The notes under the pieces: generated by a model
Database searches by the model: none
The model's input: only the letters and a program-made list of their open reading frames with translations
What the model was told of the DNA's origin: nothing
Program-made: the position numbers and the translations under genes
Part shown: positions 37,806 through 47,249 of the stretch, piece by piece
Layout: each line of letters opens with the position of its first letter
Position numbering within the stretch: position 1 is the stretch's first letter
Origin: JBCCJA01 sp039045975
GTDB taxonomy: Bacteria > Planctomycetota > Planctomycetia > Planctomycetales > Planctomycetaceae
Length of the DNA stretch: 47,365 nucleotides
Direction: 5' to 3'
Assembly (NCBI GenBank): GCA_039045975.1
Contig: JBCCJA010000025.1
Coordinates: forward strand, 1-47,365

Positions 37806-38813
37806 ATGCCCCGCTACGACGTTTTCGGCATCGGCAACGCGCTCGTCGACATCCAGGCGGAGGTCTCCGAGAAGTTCCTCACGGCGGTCCGTTTCCCCAA
37901 AGGCGGGATGACACTCGTCGACGAAGAGACCCAGGGCGCGGTCCTGACGGCCCTGAAGGAGGCCCGCGGCGAAGACTTCGCGATCACCCGTTGCGCCGGC
38001 GCCTCGGCGGCGAACACGGTCGCGGGTGTCGCCGACCTCGGCGGCCGGGCCGCTTACTGCGGAAAGGTCGGCGACGACGAGTTGGGCGGCTTCTTTCTGA
38101 AAGACATGCGGGAGCTCGGCGTCGCGATCGAGGTCCCGCCGGCGGCCGAGAAGCTGACCGGGACGTGCGTCTGCCTGATCACGCCCGACGCGGAGCGGAC
38201 CATGCTGACGAGCCTGTCGGTCTCGGGGGCGCTCGCGGCCGATGACGTCGATGCCGCCGAGATCGCCGACAGCGAGTATCTGTACGTCGAGGGCTACCTG
38301 TTCGCGGGCGATTCGACGCGGGCGGCCGCCGAGCGGGCGATCGAGTGTGCCGTCGAGGCGAAAACGAAGATCGCGTTCACCGTCTCCGATCCGTTCCTGA
38401 TCGACATCCACCGGCAGAAATTCCTGGAGCTGATCAAGGGGCCGGTCGACCTGCTTTTCTGCAACCTTGAGGAGGCGCGGGCGCTGACGACGCTCGACGA
38501 CCCGGTCGCGTGCGCCCACGAGTTGCACCGTCACTGCGCGAACGTCTGCCTGACGATGGGCGGGGACGGGTCGTTGATCATGCTCGACGGACAGGTCGTG
38601 CCGATCGAGGGCACGCCCGTCGACGCCGTCGACACGACCGGGGCGGGCGACAACTACGCCGCCGGTGTGCTCTACGGGATCACGAACGGCTACAGCTGGA
38701 AGCAGGCCGGGCGGATCGGGAACCGCATCGCCGCAGAAGTCGTTGCAAAATTCGGCGCCCGCCTCGGCCGACGCGTGACGGCCGAAGAAGTCGCCGAGAT
38801 CGCGGGCGAATGA
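37806..38813 (+). CDS. PfkB family carbohydrate/nucleoside kinase (adenosine kinase-like)
   Basis: A soluble ribokinase-family enzyme of 335 residues. VFGIGNALVDIQAEV opens the fold, the substrate region has KGGMTLVDEE and CAGASAANTVAGVADLGGRA, and DTTGAGDNYAAGVLYG (276-291) holds the anion hole and catalytic Asp282. VDLLFCNLEEARALTTL is the usual strand-helix before it. The N-terminal pattern is closest to adenosine kinase-like PfkB proteins, but the phosphate acceptor cannot be fixed from sequence. It is convergent with the Ser/Thr kinase gene, only 18 bases apart, and divergent from coaE. Confidence 0.93.
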   Translation: MPRYDVFGIGNALVDIQAEVSEKFLTAVRFPKGGMTLVDEETQGAVLTALKEARGEDFAITRCAGASAANTVAGVADLGGRAAYCGKVGDDELGGFFLKDMRELGVAIEVPPAAEKLTGTCVCLITPDAERTMLTSLSVSGALAADDVDAAEIADSEYLYVEGYLFAGDSTRAAAERAIECAVEAKTKIAFTVSDPFLIDIHRQKFLELIKGPVDLLFCNLEEARALTTLDDPVACAHELHRHCANVCLTMGGDGSLIMLDGQVVPIEGTPVDAVDTTGAGDNYAAGVLYGITNGYSWKQAGRIGNRIAAEVVAKFGARLGRRVTAEEVAEIAGE

Positions 38814-38831
38814 CCGACCGTCGTCCGCCCG

Positions 38832-41756
38832 CTAGAGGCGGACGCGGGGGGAAGAAATCGCGCTGTCGGTCGCGGCCCGGCCGGCGGGTCGGCGGAGGCG
38901 GTCGAAGAGCCCGACGGGCCGCGGCGCGGCGGGCCCGAGGCCGTCGACAGATTCAAACCGCGGGAGCGCCGCCGCGTCGGCCCCGACGACGTCGCCGTCG
39001 GTCCCGATCAACGTCGGCGACAACAGGGCGTCGAGCGTCACGTCGGCCGGCGTGAGCCTGTCGAGCGGCCGTGCGTCGAACGAGACCTGCCAGGGCAGCG
39101 GGGCGTCGATAGCGCCGACGTCGCCCTGCCCCGACTCGTCGGCGTCGAACCGCAGTAGCCAGCGGTCGAAGTCGAAGTTTTCCGGGTCGGCGATCTCGTC
39201 GATCGGCGCGACGGTCAGCCACGTCGTGACGCCCTCGTAATGATTCCGCTGCCCGAACCAACGCAATGCGGTCTCCAGGCCGTCGATGTCTTCCTCGGCG
39301 GCGAGCGAGACGAGCGGGGCCCCGTCTGACGCCGGCGGGCCGTCGACGACCGGGTCGCCCGGCAGCGTCGAAAAGATCGAGTCGCGGGCCGTCACCGAGA
39401 CGACTGGCGGCTCGGCCGGAAACGCCCCGGCGGTCGCGGCGAGGAATCCTTCCGGGACGAGCCACGTCGCATGGGTCGACGTGATGTCGAGTCGCGGCGT
39501 GACGTCGAAAGTGTCGGCCGGTTCGATCGTGAACGCGGTCCGGCCGAGCGCGACGACGCTGCCGTCGACCTCGACCCGGCCGGCGACGCCGAGTCGGCCC
39601 GCGAACAGACTGCCCTCGCCGCGGATGATCGAATCGTCCAGTTCGACCTCGAAGGCCGTCTCGGCCGTCGCGGGAGACCCGGCGACGGCGAACGGGTCGC
39701 TCCCGATCGCGTCTTCGAACCGCATCAGCGTCACATCTTCGCCGAGCGTGACGACGACGCCGTCGAGGCGGAGCCGCCCGACGCCCGAGATGTCCGCGAC
39801 GGCGGGCGTCCCGCCCGTCGGGCCGTCGCCGACGACGTCGATCGCGAGGCCGAACAGGTTGACCCCGCCGCCGGCGATGAAAAAGGCCGCCGGGGAGGTC
39901 GCGTCGGCGTCGGGCGCGAAGACGATCACCGGCCGCCGTGCGACGCCCTCGTCCGTCACCGCGGGCCGCAGTGTCAGCGTTTTCCGGCCGAGCCTCACGC
40001 CGAGCGTTTCGGGCCGAGACCGCCCGTCGAAGTCGAGCTCGATCACGTCCCCGTCTGCGGCCGCGGTGCAAGCCGCCTCCAGCGTCCGGAACGGCGTCCC
40101 GTCGCCGCCGGGGTCGACCAGCAAGAACGGCGGCGGGCCGATCGCGGCGACCGAAGGGGCTTGCGGGAAGATCGTCGGTACGTCCGACACGGCCGGTTTA
40201 CGGTCGCCGGCCGGGTCTTCGGTCGAAGCGAACGCGGGGAACTGTTCTTCGATCTCGTCGATCTCGGTCGGCAAGATTTCGTCGGACACGTCCGCCAACG
40301 ACGACGCCTCGATGTCCGTATCCGCCGCCGACTCGGTCGGGACGTCGCCGTCGACTGATCCGCCTGCTGCGATGGCGGGTGCCGACGCATCGGTTTCGAC
40401 GACGTCGCGCGCTTCGACCGGGTCTGCGTTCGGGCGCGGCGCCGGAACGTCATCGCGCACGGAAAGGCCGTCGCCCGCCGTCGGCTCTTCGACGCGTGTC
40501 GTCGCGTTCAGCTCGTCGAAACTGTCCGGCGTCCGCTGTGTCCGCGAGAACGTGTCGGCCGCGAACAGGGCCGCCACGACCGCGGCGGCCAGACCCGCAC
40601 CGATCGCCCAGGTCTTCGCCTGACCCTCACGACGTGTCGGCGGCTGGGGCATTCCGGTGTAGCTCACGCCGGCCCGCCGGACGCCCGACCGTCGCGCCGC
40701 GGCGGCGAGCTCCGTCAGCGCCTCCTCGGCCGTCTGCGGACGCTCGGCCGGGTCGGGCGACATCAGACGCATGCACAACGCCGCGACCGCCGCCGGGACC
40801 GCCGGCGTGATCCGCCGCGGGTCGGGGACGGCTTTGTCCTGATGGTCGAGCAGTTTCTGCAGCAGCGTGCCTTCGGGGTACGGCGGCTCCCCCGTGAGCA
40901 TGTGGTACAGCGTGCAGCCGAGCGAGTAGAGGTCGCTGCGGACGTCGACGTCGCGGGGGTCTTTGGCCTGCTCCGGAGAGATATAGTCGAACGTCCCGAG
41001 CGTCGTGCCGGGCACGGTCAGCTCCCCGACCGATTCGCTAGGCGGCTTCCGCGCGAGCCCGAGGTCGACGAGCTTTACCCGCCCGCTCGAAGTGACGATC
41101 ACGTTCGAGGGCTTGATGTCGCGGTGGACGACGTCGACCGCCGACGTCGCCCGCAACGCCATCGCCAACTGCGTCGCGATGCCCAACGCCTCGCCGATCC
41201 GCAGGCGGCCGTCGCGGCGGATCCGCTGCCGGATGTCGAGCCCTTCGATGTACTCGAACGCGATGTAGTGCAGCCCGTCGTCGTCGCCGTAGTGGAACAC
41301 ACGCGCGACGTGGTCGTCGTCGAGCTGGGCCGCGGAGCGGGCCTCGTTCAGGAACCGCGCGACCGCCGACTCGTCCCGAGACAGCGAAGGGCTGAGCACT
41401 TTGAGTGCGACCGGACGCTGAAGCCGTGCGTCGATCGCCCGGAACACCGCCCCCATCCCGCCACGGCCGATCCGACGCTCGATCGTGAAGTGGCCGAGGC
41501 TGATCCCGTCGAGCGGGCCGGTCTCGACGCCGTCGGGCGGGAACAGCCGGTTCGACAGGCTCCCCGAGCCGCCGCCGACGCCCGCGACGTCTTGAAAATC
41601 GGCGAGCGAGTCGAGCACGTGCGAGCCCGACTCCGGCGTCCCGGCCGGGCGCACGACCGTCTTCGGCTCCGTGACCACCTCCGGCGTGCCGGAGAACGCG
41701 GACGACCGCGGCGGATCGGGCGTCGATTCGGTCGGCGGCGGGCCGCTCGTACTCAT
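38832..41756 (-). CDS. Transmembrane Ser/Thr protein kinase with beta-helix-like C-terminal region
   Basis: A protein of 974 residues. A Pro/Ser-rich start (~1-85) precedes a PknB-type kinase domain (~89-350): GRGGMGAVF glycine loop, catalytic Lys119 (VALKV), HRDIKPSN (211-218), DLG in place of DFG (231-233), and SPEQ in the APE position. A single membrane span lies at ~383-400 (WAIGAGLAAAVVAALFAA). The ~575-residue outside part has an acidic linker and then repeats resembling a right-handed beta-helix (LRLDGVVVTLGEDVTLM, then FEVELDDSIIRGEGSLFAG). DLG is common in planctomycete kinases. It probably senses an envelope signal, but no dedicated substrate is visible nearby. Confidence 0.93.
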   Translation of the reverse strand: MSTSGPPPTESTPDPPRSSAFSGTPEVVTEPKTVVRPAGTPESGSHVLDSLADFQDVAGVGGGSGSLSNRLFPPDGVETGPLDGISLGHFTIERRIGRGGMGAVFRAIDARLQRPVALKVLSPSLSRDESAVARFLNEARSAAQLDDDHVARVFHYGDDDGLHYIAFEYIEGLDIRQRIRRDGRLRIGEALGIATQLAMALRATSAVDVVHRDIKPSNVIVTSSGRVKLVDLGLARKPPSESVGELTVPGTTLGTFDYISPEQAKDPRDVDVRSDLYSLGCTLYHMLTGEPPYPEGTLLQKLLDHQDKAVPDPRRITPAVPAAVAALCMRLMSPDPAERPQTAEEALTELAAAARRSGVRRAGVSYTGMPQPPTRREGQAKTWAIGAGLAAAVVAALFAADTFSRTQRTPDSFDELNATTRVEEPTAGDGLSVRDDVPAPRPNADPVEARDVVETDASAPAIAAGGSVDGDVPTESAADTDIEASSLADVSDEILPTEIDEIEEQFPAFASTEDPAGDRKPAVSDVPTIFPQAPSVAAIGPPPFLLVDPGGDGTPFRTLEAACTAAADGDVIELDFDGRSRPETLGVRLGRKTLTLRPAVTDEGVARRPVIVFAPDADATSPAAFFIAGGGVNLFGLAIDVVGDGPTGGTPAVADISGVGRLRLDGVVVTLGEDVTLMRFEDAIGSDPFAVAGSPATAETAFEVELDDSIIRGEGSLFAGRLGVAGRVEVDGSVVALGRTAFTIEPADTFDVTPRLDITSTHATWLVPEGFLAATAGAFPAEPPVVSVTARDSIFSTLPGDPVVDGPPASDGAPLVSLAAEEDIDGLETALRWFGQRNHYEGVTTWLTVAPIDEIADPENFDFDRWLLRFDADESGQGDVGAIDAPLPWQVSFDARPLDRLTPADVTLDALLSPTLIGTDGDVVGADAAALPRFESVDGLGPAAPRPVGLFDRLRRPAGRAATDSAISSPRVRL

Positions 41757-42325
41757 CGTGGAAGCGTCGTCTCACGCGAAGGCTGCTGTTCGGTCATCGG
41801 CCGCCGGACCTGGTCACGATGAACCCGACCGCTCGTGTCAGGCGACGGTTCGCCGTCCCGCGCCGAACGTTCATCTCCGGCGGCCGAGAAGTTCTTTCCG
41901 GCCGACCGTGGCACGCCCACGCGAAGGGCTCCATTTACGGCGATTCGCCGCGTATTCCCCGGCCCCCCGGTCAGTGATGTCCGGAGGCCGACCGCGAAAG
42001 CGAGGCGTCCGATCAGTCCAGACTTATGACAGCAGCGGCCGGAGGCTTCGGACGCGACCGATCGCTGAAACCGCCCGACCGACAAGCGGTTATTGCCGAG
42101 CCATGCCGCCGCTACGTCGGCCCGTCCCGGCACTGTCAGATCGGCCCCGGCCATGTCGCCCGTCCCGCCGTCCAGCTAGTCTGCGGGGAGTTTACGGGTC
42201 GGGGCGCCCCGCGGGGGAGAGCGGTCCGCCGCGAATCGACCCCCTGACCGGAATCCACACGGGCCGATAGTACGACGTGAACGCGTAACGGCGCGACACA
42301 CATCGGCATGTGAAAACGTCGACCC
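41757..42325. other. Gene-free divergent intergenic region
   Basis: About 570 bases between the divergent kinase and phosphoesterase genes. Short ORFs here have an Arg/Pro-rich, non-coding composition. I find no tRNA, terminator or clear -35/-10 pair. Promoters for both flanking genes must lie in it. Confidence 0.5.
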
Positions 42326-43042
42326 ATGCGTGTCCTCGTCGTCTCCGACATCCACGCGAACCGGCAGGCCCTCGCCGCGATCGACGAACGCTGCGACGCC
42401 TGCCTGTTCCTCGGCGACGCGGTCGACTACGGCGGGCACGCGCCGGCCTGCCTCGCATGGCTGCGGCGGCACGCGACCGCGTCGGTCCGCGGCAACCACG
42501 ACCACGCGGTCGCGCAGCGGGTCAGCGCCGTCGGCGGCAGCCGCTTCCGCACGCTCGCCGCCGCCACCCGGCCCGGTCACGTCGCGTCGCTCGACGCCGA
42601 CGACTTCAAATTCCTCGCCCGCCTCCCGCTCACGCGTCGGCTCACGCTCGGGAAGGCGAACTATTTCCTCGTCCACGCCACGCCCCGCGACCCGCTCGAC
42701 GAACACCTCGGGCCCGACCCGGAGGCCTGGACGGCCCTCGTCGACCAGATCGAGGCCGCCGACGACGCCTTGACCGTCGACTACGTCCTCGCCGGGCACA
42801 CGCACCTGCCGTACGTCCTGCCGGTCGGCCGGGCGACGGTCGTGAACCCCGGCAGCGTCGGCCAGCCCCGCGACGGCGACCCGCGCGTTTCGTACGCCGT
42901 CATCGAGGCCGGTGAGATCAAGATCCACCGCCGCGAGTACGACGTCGAAGGGGCGATCGACGACCTGCGGTCGGCGGGCGTCACGGGCGACGTCCTCGAC
43001 TTCGCCGTCGCCTCACTGCGGAACGGAAAGCCGCCGGAGTGA
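42326..43042 (+). CDS. Metallophosphoesterase (YfcE/calcineurin-like)
   Basis: A soluble phosphoesterase of 238 residues with the metal motifs SDIHANRQA (Asp8, His10), LGDAVDYGGHAP, GNHDHA (56-61), LVHATPRDPL and LAGHTHLPYVL, ending NPGSVGQPRDGDPRVSYAVI. That last motif is typical of the YfcE/MJ0936 group of phosphodiesterases and of planctomycete and cyanobacterial relatives. The substrate cannot be deduced. It is not an obvious PdeM-type partner of the DNA ligase module. It is the first gene of a plus-strand run with the sulfatase 94 bases downstream. Confidence 0.9.
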   Translation: MRVLVVSDIHANRQALAAIDERCDACLFLGDAVDYGGHAPACLAWLRRHATASVRGNHDHAVAQRVSAVGGSRFRTLAAATRPGHVASLDADDFKFLARLPLTRRLTLGKANYFLVHATPRDPLDEHLGPDPEAWTALVDQIEAADDALTVDYVLAGHTHLPYVLPVGRATVVNPGSVGQPRDGDPRVSYAVIEAGEIKIHRREYDVEGAIDDLRSAGVTGDVLDFAVASLRNGKPPE

Positions 43043-43136
43043 AGAAGTCGGATCTCGGGACCGCTGTCTTTTGACCGGGCTAAGAACCGGTCTTTAACGT
43101 CGGTCGCCGAATACAAAATTCCCTCGGATAGCCGAA

Positions 43137-44564
43137 GTGTTTCGATATTTCTGCGTGCTCGCGACGGCCTCGCTGTGTTCCGTCGCTTCGGCCACACCAA
43201 ACGTCCTGCTGATCTGCGTCGACGACCTGCGGCCCGAGCTCGGCTGCTACGGCGTCGAATATGTCGACTCGCCGCACATCGACCGGCTCGCGGCGGGCGG
43301 GCGGCGGTTCGTGAATCACTTCGTGCAGTCGCCGACGTGCGGGGCGTCGCGGTTCGCGCTGCTCACCGGGTGCTACGGCCCCGGAGGGAACCACGGCCTG
43401 TTTCGCCGGGCCGACGCGATCCGGGCGGGCCGCATCGACGTCACGCCGAGCCTTCCGGCCCTGCTGCGGACGAACGGCTACACGACGGTCTCGGTCGGGA
43501 AGGTCTCGCACCACCCCGGCGGCCGCGGCGGGAAGGACTGGGACGACGGCGCCGTGCCCGAGATGCCCGAGTCCTGGGACCGCCACCTGATGCCGGTCGG
43601 GCCGTGGCGGCACCCCCGCGGGGCGATGCACGGGCTCGCCGACGGCGAGATCCGCGACGACTCGCCGCCCGGCGGCATGGCCGGCCTCCAGTCGGCCCCG
43701 GGCGACGACGCGACCTATCCCGACGGGCTGATCGCCGACGAGGCGCTCCGCCAGTTGGACGAACTCGACGCCGCGGGCGGGCCTTTTCTCCTGGCCGTCG
43801 GCTTCATCCGGCCCCACCTGGCGTTCGGCGCGCCGGAGCGCTACATGGCCGCTTACGCAGGCGTCGAGCTGCCGCCGATCCCACACCCCGTGAAGCCGCG
43901 GCACCGATCGACGTGGCATAAGTCGGGCGAGTTCCGCCGCTACGACCACGCCGCCGACGCGAACGCCGACGCCGCGTACGCCGACGAGGTCCGACGTCAC
44001 TACGCCGCCTGCGTGTCGTACGCCGACGCGCAGGTCGGCAAGCTGCTCGACCGCCTCGACGAACTCGGCCTCGCCGACGACACGGTCGTCGTCTTGTGGG
44101 GCGACCACGGCTGGCACCTCGGCGAGCACGCGATCTGGGGCAAACACTGCCTGTTCGACGAGGCGCTGCGGTCGCCGCTGATCGTCCGCGTCCCCGGGAT
44201 CGCGGCGGCGGGCGAGGCGTCACCGGCGTTCGTCGCGACCGTCGACGTGTACCCGACACTCTGCGACCTGCTCGACGTCGCGGCCCCGCCCGGCCTGGCG
44301 GGCGAGTCCCTCGTCCCGCAGCTGGCCCGACCGGCCGCGAACGAGCGGGCGGTCTTCTCCTACCACACGAGGGCCGCGACCCTCCGCGGACCCGGGTTCC
44401 GCTACATCGAGCACGATTCCGGCGCGACCGAGTACTACGTCCACGCCGAGGACGACGCCGATGCCGAAACGCGCAACCTCGCCGCGGACTTCCCCGAAGA
44501 AGTGGCCCGCCTGTCGGCCGAACTCGACCGCCGTCAGTCGTTCCGGCTGCGGTTCGGCGACTGA
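43137..44564 (+). CDS. Secreted iduronate-2-sulfatase-like sulfatase
   Basis: A protein of 475 residues with a GTG start and a signal peptide (MFRYFCVLATASLCSVASA). VLLICVDDLRPELGCYG (Asp29, Asp30), then TVSVGKVSHHPGG and WGDHGWHLGEHAIWGKHCLF are blocks of the iduronate-2-sulfatase-like group. The modification site reads PTCGASRFALLTG (Cys68), so the usual Pro of C-x-P-x-R is Ala. The C-terminal YYVHAEDDADAETRNLA is typical of the group. It should cleave sulfate esters of uronic-acid-rich glycans if matured. It belongs to a different sulfatase subgroup from the one at 25454. Confidence 0.94.
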   Translation: MFRYFCVLATASLCSVASATPNVLLICVDDLRPELGCYGVEYVDSPHIDRLAAGGRRFVNHFVQSPTCGASRFALLTGCYGPGGNHGLFRRADAIRAGRIDVTPSLPALLRTNGYTTVSVGKVSHHPGGRGGKDWDDGAVPEMPESWDRHLMPVGPWRHPRGAMHGLADGEIRDDSPPGGMAGLQSAPGDDATYPDGLIADEALRQLDELDAAGGPFLLAVGFIRPHLAFGAPERYMAAYAGVELPPIPHPVKPRHRSTWHKSGEFRRYDHAADANADAAYADEVRRHYAACVSYADAQVGKLLDRLDELGLADDTVVVLWGDHGWHLGEHAIWGKHCLFDEALRSPLIVRVPGIAAAGEASPAFVATVDVYPTLCDLLDVAAPPGLAGESLVPQLARPAANERAVFSYHTRAATLRGPGFRYIEHDSGATEYYVHAEDDADAETRNLAADFPEEVARLSAELDRRQSFRLRFGD

Positions 44565-44684
44565 GTAACCGGCAATCGACGAAGTCTTGGAAACTTTCGG
44601 GAACGCGCGAGGCCCTCGCGGCGTCGAGGTTCCCGTATGCCGCGATTCCGCGGCGGTTCGTCACCTCCGGAACGGGAGTCGGTC

Positions 44685-46157
44685 ATGCGGGCGGTCATTC
44701 GCGGCGGGAGTTTTGTGGCGGCGGTCGCGGCCGTCGCGGCGGTCGGGGTCTCGGGCGAACCGGCCGGCGGGCCGAAGTCGGACATCGAAAGAGTCCTCGA
44801 TGCGGCGATCGAGGCGGGCGAGCCGGTCGTCCCCGCGTCGCGTCGGCCGACGCCGGTCGTGCCCGCCGTCGATCCGGTCGTCCTGCCGACCCCGGCCGTG
44901 ACGCCTGAACCGACCGAACCCGCGGCCGCGGAAGACACGGCCGTGGAAGACCCCGCCGCCGAAGAAGCGGTCGTCGTCGATCCGGCCGACTGCTGCCCCC
45001 CGCCCGACGGGCAGCCGCCCGAGATCGAGGTCGTCTTCTGCCTCGACACGACGGGCTCGATGGGCGGCCTGATCGCGGCCGCGAAGGACAAGATCTGGGC
45101 GATCGCGAACACCCTCGCCCAGGCGACGCCGACGCCGGTGATCCGCTTCGGGCTCGTCGGCTATCGCGACCGCGGCGACGAGTACGTGACCCGCCGGCTC
45201 GACCTGACGACCGACCTCGACGCCGTCTACAGCGAGCTTTACGGCTACTCCGCGACAGGCGGGGGCGACAGCCCGGAATCGGTCAACCAGGCCCTCTTCG
45301 AGGCCGTCAACGACTTCGCCTGGTCGGACGAGAAGCACGTCTACCGCGTCGTCTATCTCGTCGGCGACGCCCCGCCGCACATAGACTATCAGGACGACGT
45401 CAAATATGGCTCGACGTGCGGCGCGGCCCGCGGGCGGGACATCATCATCAACGCGATCCAGTGCGGCTCGATGAGCGCGACGGGGCCGATCTGGCGGGAG
45501 ATCGCCAAACTCGGCGGCGGGCGTTATCTCCAGATCGCGCAGACCGGCGGCCGCGTCGTCAGCGCGACGCCGTACGACACCGAGATCGCAGAGCTCTCCG
45601 CCCGCCTCGACGCGACCCGCGTCTGGTACGGCCGGGCCGACGACGTCGCGAGGCAGGAAGAACGGCTCTCCGAAGTAGCCGAGGTCGATGCCGCCGCCCC
45701 GGCGTCGGTGCGGGCCCGCCGCGGGGTTTATAATTCTTCCGAGACAGGGTCGATTAACTTCTTCGGCGGGTCGAAAGCTGCGAGCGGCGGGTTCGGAGGA
45801 GGGGGTTACTTCGGCGACGCGATCGCGGGCGAAGCCGAAGCCAGCGGTGTCGACGAACTCGTTGTCGCGATCACCTCCGGCCGGCTCGGCGACGACGCCG
45901 ACGTCGAGCTACTCCCGGCCGACTGGCAAAAGCTGACGCCCGAGGAACGGAAGGCCAAAGCGACCGGGATCGCCGCCGAGCGGGAGTCGCTGCGGGCCAA
46001 GATCGCCGAACTCGGCAAGAAGCGGCAGGCCCACATCGAAGCCGACCTGGAGAAACGGGGCGAGGACACGCCCGAGCTCGACAAGGCCCTGTTCGGCACG
46101 ATCCGCGAACAGGCCGGCCGCAAAGGGCTGCGACTGAGCGACGGCCCGGCTTATTAA
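44685..46157 (+). CDS. Secreted von Willebrand factor type A domain protein
   Basis: A protein of 490 residues. A signal segment (MRAVIRGGSFVAAVAAVAAV) is followed by a Pro/Glu/Ala-rich linker (~45-110) with a Cys pair (DCCPPPDG). The VWA domain starts at EIEVVFCLDTTGSMGGLI with a complete MIDAS start (DTTGSM, 121-126), then FGLVGYRDRGDEY, TGGGDSPESVNQAL and VYLVGDAPPHIDY. The C-terminal third is a charged helical region (LTPEERKAKATGIAAERESL). It probably binds metal and protein ligands outside the cytoplasm. ATG 44685 is chosen; 44637 would give a longer non-signal start. A strong terminator follows the gene. Confidence 0.9.
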   Translation: MRAVIRGGSFVAAVAAVAAVGVSGEPAGGPKSDIERVLDAAIEAGEPVVPASRRPTPVVPAVDPVVLPTPAVTPEPTEPAAAEDTAVEDPAAEEAVVVDPADCCPPPDGQPPEIEVVFCLDTTGSMGGLIAAAKDKIWAIANTLAQATPTPVIRFGLVGYRDRGDEYVTRRLDLTTDLDAVYSELYGYSATGGGDSPESVNQALFEAVNDFAWSDEKHVYRVVYLVGDAPPHIDYQDDVKYGSTCGAARGRDIIINAIQCGSMSATGPIWREIAKLGGGRYLQIAQTGGRVVSATPYDTEIAELSARLDATRVWYGRADDVARQEERLSEVAEVDAAAPASVRARRGVYNSSETGSINFFGGSKAASGGFGGGGYFGDAIAGEAEASGVDELVVAITSGRLGDDADVELLPADWQKLTPEERKAKATGIAAERESLRAKIAELGKKRQAHIEADLEKRGEDTPELDKALFGTIREQAGRKGLRLSDGPAY

Positions 46158-46177
46158 GAGACGCGTGCCGACGATCG

Positions 46178-46207
46178 CCCGCCGCCTTCCGGGCGGCGGG
46201 TGTTTTT
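46178..46207 (+). terminator. Intrinsic terminator after the VWA protein gene
   Basis: CCCGCCGCC (46178-46186) pairs with GGCGGCGGG (46192-46200) around TTCC plus one G, and TGTTTTT follows (46201-46207). The T-tract overlaps the stop codon region of the convergent gene at 46206. It lies 20 bases after the VWA gene stop. Confidence 0.88.
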
Positions 46208-47246
46208 ATTTCGACCGATAGAGCGGCAGGAAGCGGTAATAGACTTCCAGCGATAGCGTCGCCATCGCCGTCGAGTACAGCCGGCCGCCGTACGGGCCCC
46301 AGGGGCCCCGCGGGTTCCAGCTCCCGGCGTTTTCGCCCTCGGCGACCTGTTCGGCGATGAGCGTTTCGCGGACCGATTCGTTCCACCGCTCCCACGGGTC
46401 GCCGCCGATCTGGAACATCGCCAGCGTGCCGTAGTACCAGTAATAAAGGTCGAGGGCCGACCGCCGCGGCGGGTTCGTATTTAAGAACGCGACCGCCTCC
46501 GCGACCCGCTCGGGCTCGAGGTCGGTCTCGAGCATCTGCCGGCAGTACAACGCCTCGGCCGTCATCGGGTGCGACGGGTCAAGGTTATAGAGATAGGCCG
46601 CCAGCCCGCCGTGCTCACCGGCGGCCCGGCTGTCGAGGAACTCCCGCATCTTCGCTCGGGCCGACGCCGGGACGGACACGCCGGCGATCGCGGCGCTCTT
46701 CAGCGCCATCAGCTGCCAGCCGAACATGCTCATGTCGCCGTTCTGGCCCGGCGCGTAGCGCCAGCCGCCGTCCTCGCCCTGACGCTCGACGATGTACGCG
46801 ACGGCCCGCCCGAGCGCCCGGCGGAGCGCCTCGGAACGGGCGTCGGCGGTCCCGGCCTGCCGCATCGCGTACGCCTCGCCGAGCGCGAACGTCGCCATGC
46901 CGTGGCAGTACATCGCCTCGTAGCTGACGGCGGCGACGCCGAGGTAGCCGTCCTCGGCCTGATTCGCGACGAGCCAGTCGACGGCCCGGCCGACGGTCCC
47001 GGCGTAATCGCCCGCCTCTGAGGTGTAACCGGCCCCCAAGAATGCGAGCACCGCGAGCGCCGTCAGCCCCGAGTCGGCCCGCTTGCCCGAGTTCTGCCGG
47101 TCGATGCCGTCCTCGTCGATGCGGACCGTGCCGGCGCCGTATTCGTCGGCGTCCCAGTAGCCGTCGGGGTGCTGTTGTCGGGCGAGCCAGGCGAGCGCCG
47201 CCTCGACCGCCGCCTCTGACTCGGCCGTGGCCCCCGCGGGCCCGGC
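46206..47246 (-). CDS. Prenyltransferase/squalene-oxidase repeat protein (partial)
   Basis: At least 345 residues of an alpha/alpha-barrel protein with squalene-cyclase-type repeats. ALAWLARQQHPDGYWDADEY, AVDWLVANQAEDGYLGVAAV and AVAYIVERQGEDGGWRYAPG each carry the QxxDGxW-like core, and WQLMALKSAAIAGV and YYWYYGTLAMFQIGG are helical partners. Planctomycete relatives are often large secreted or membrane-attached proteins, not true cyclases, and the catalytic DxDD motif is not seen here. The 5' end is lost in the G/C-homopolymer at the contig edge, so the start and any signal peptide are unknown. The gene is convergent with the VWA gene. Confidence 0.9.
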   Translation of the reverse strand, partial: AGPAGATAESEAAVEAALAWLARQQHPDGYWDADEYGAGTVRIDEDGIDRQNSGKRADSGLTALAVLAFLGAGYTSEAGDYAGTVGRAVDWLVANQAEDGYLGVAAVSYEAMYCHGMATFALGEAYAMRQAGTADARSEALRRALGRAVAYIVERQGEDGGWRYAPGQNGDMSMFGWQLMALKSAAIAGVSVPASARAKMREFLDSRAAGEHGGLAAYLYNLDPSHPMTAEALYCRQMLETDLEPERVAEAVAFLNTNPPRRSALDLYYWYYGTLAMFQIGGDPWERWNESVRETLIAEQVAEGENAGSWNPRGPWGPYGGRLYSTAMATLSLEVYYRFLPLYRSK

Positions 47247-47249
47247 CCG

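Noticed and set aside
42326..43042. PdeM-type member of the DNA ligase module
   Set aside because: The motif pattern fits the YfcE-like group, and it lies 14 kb from the ligase next to a sulfatase.
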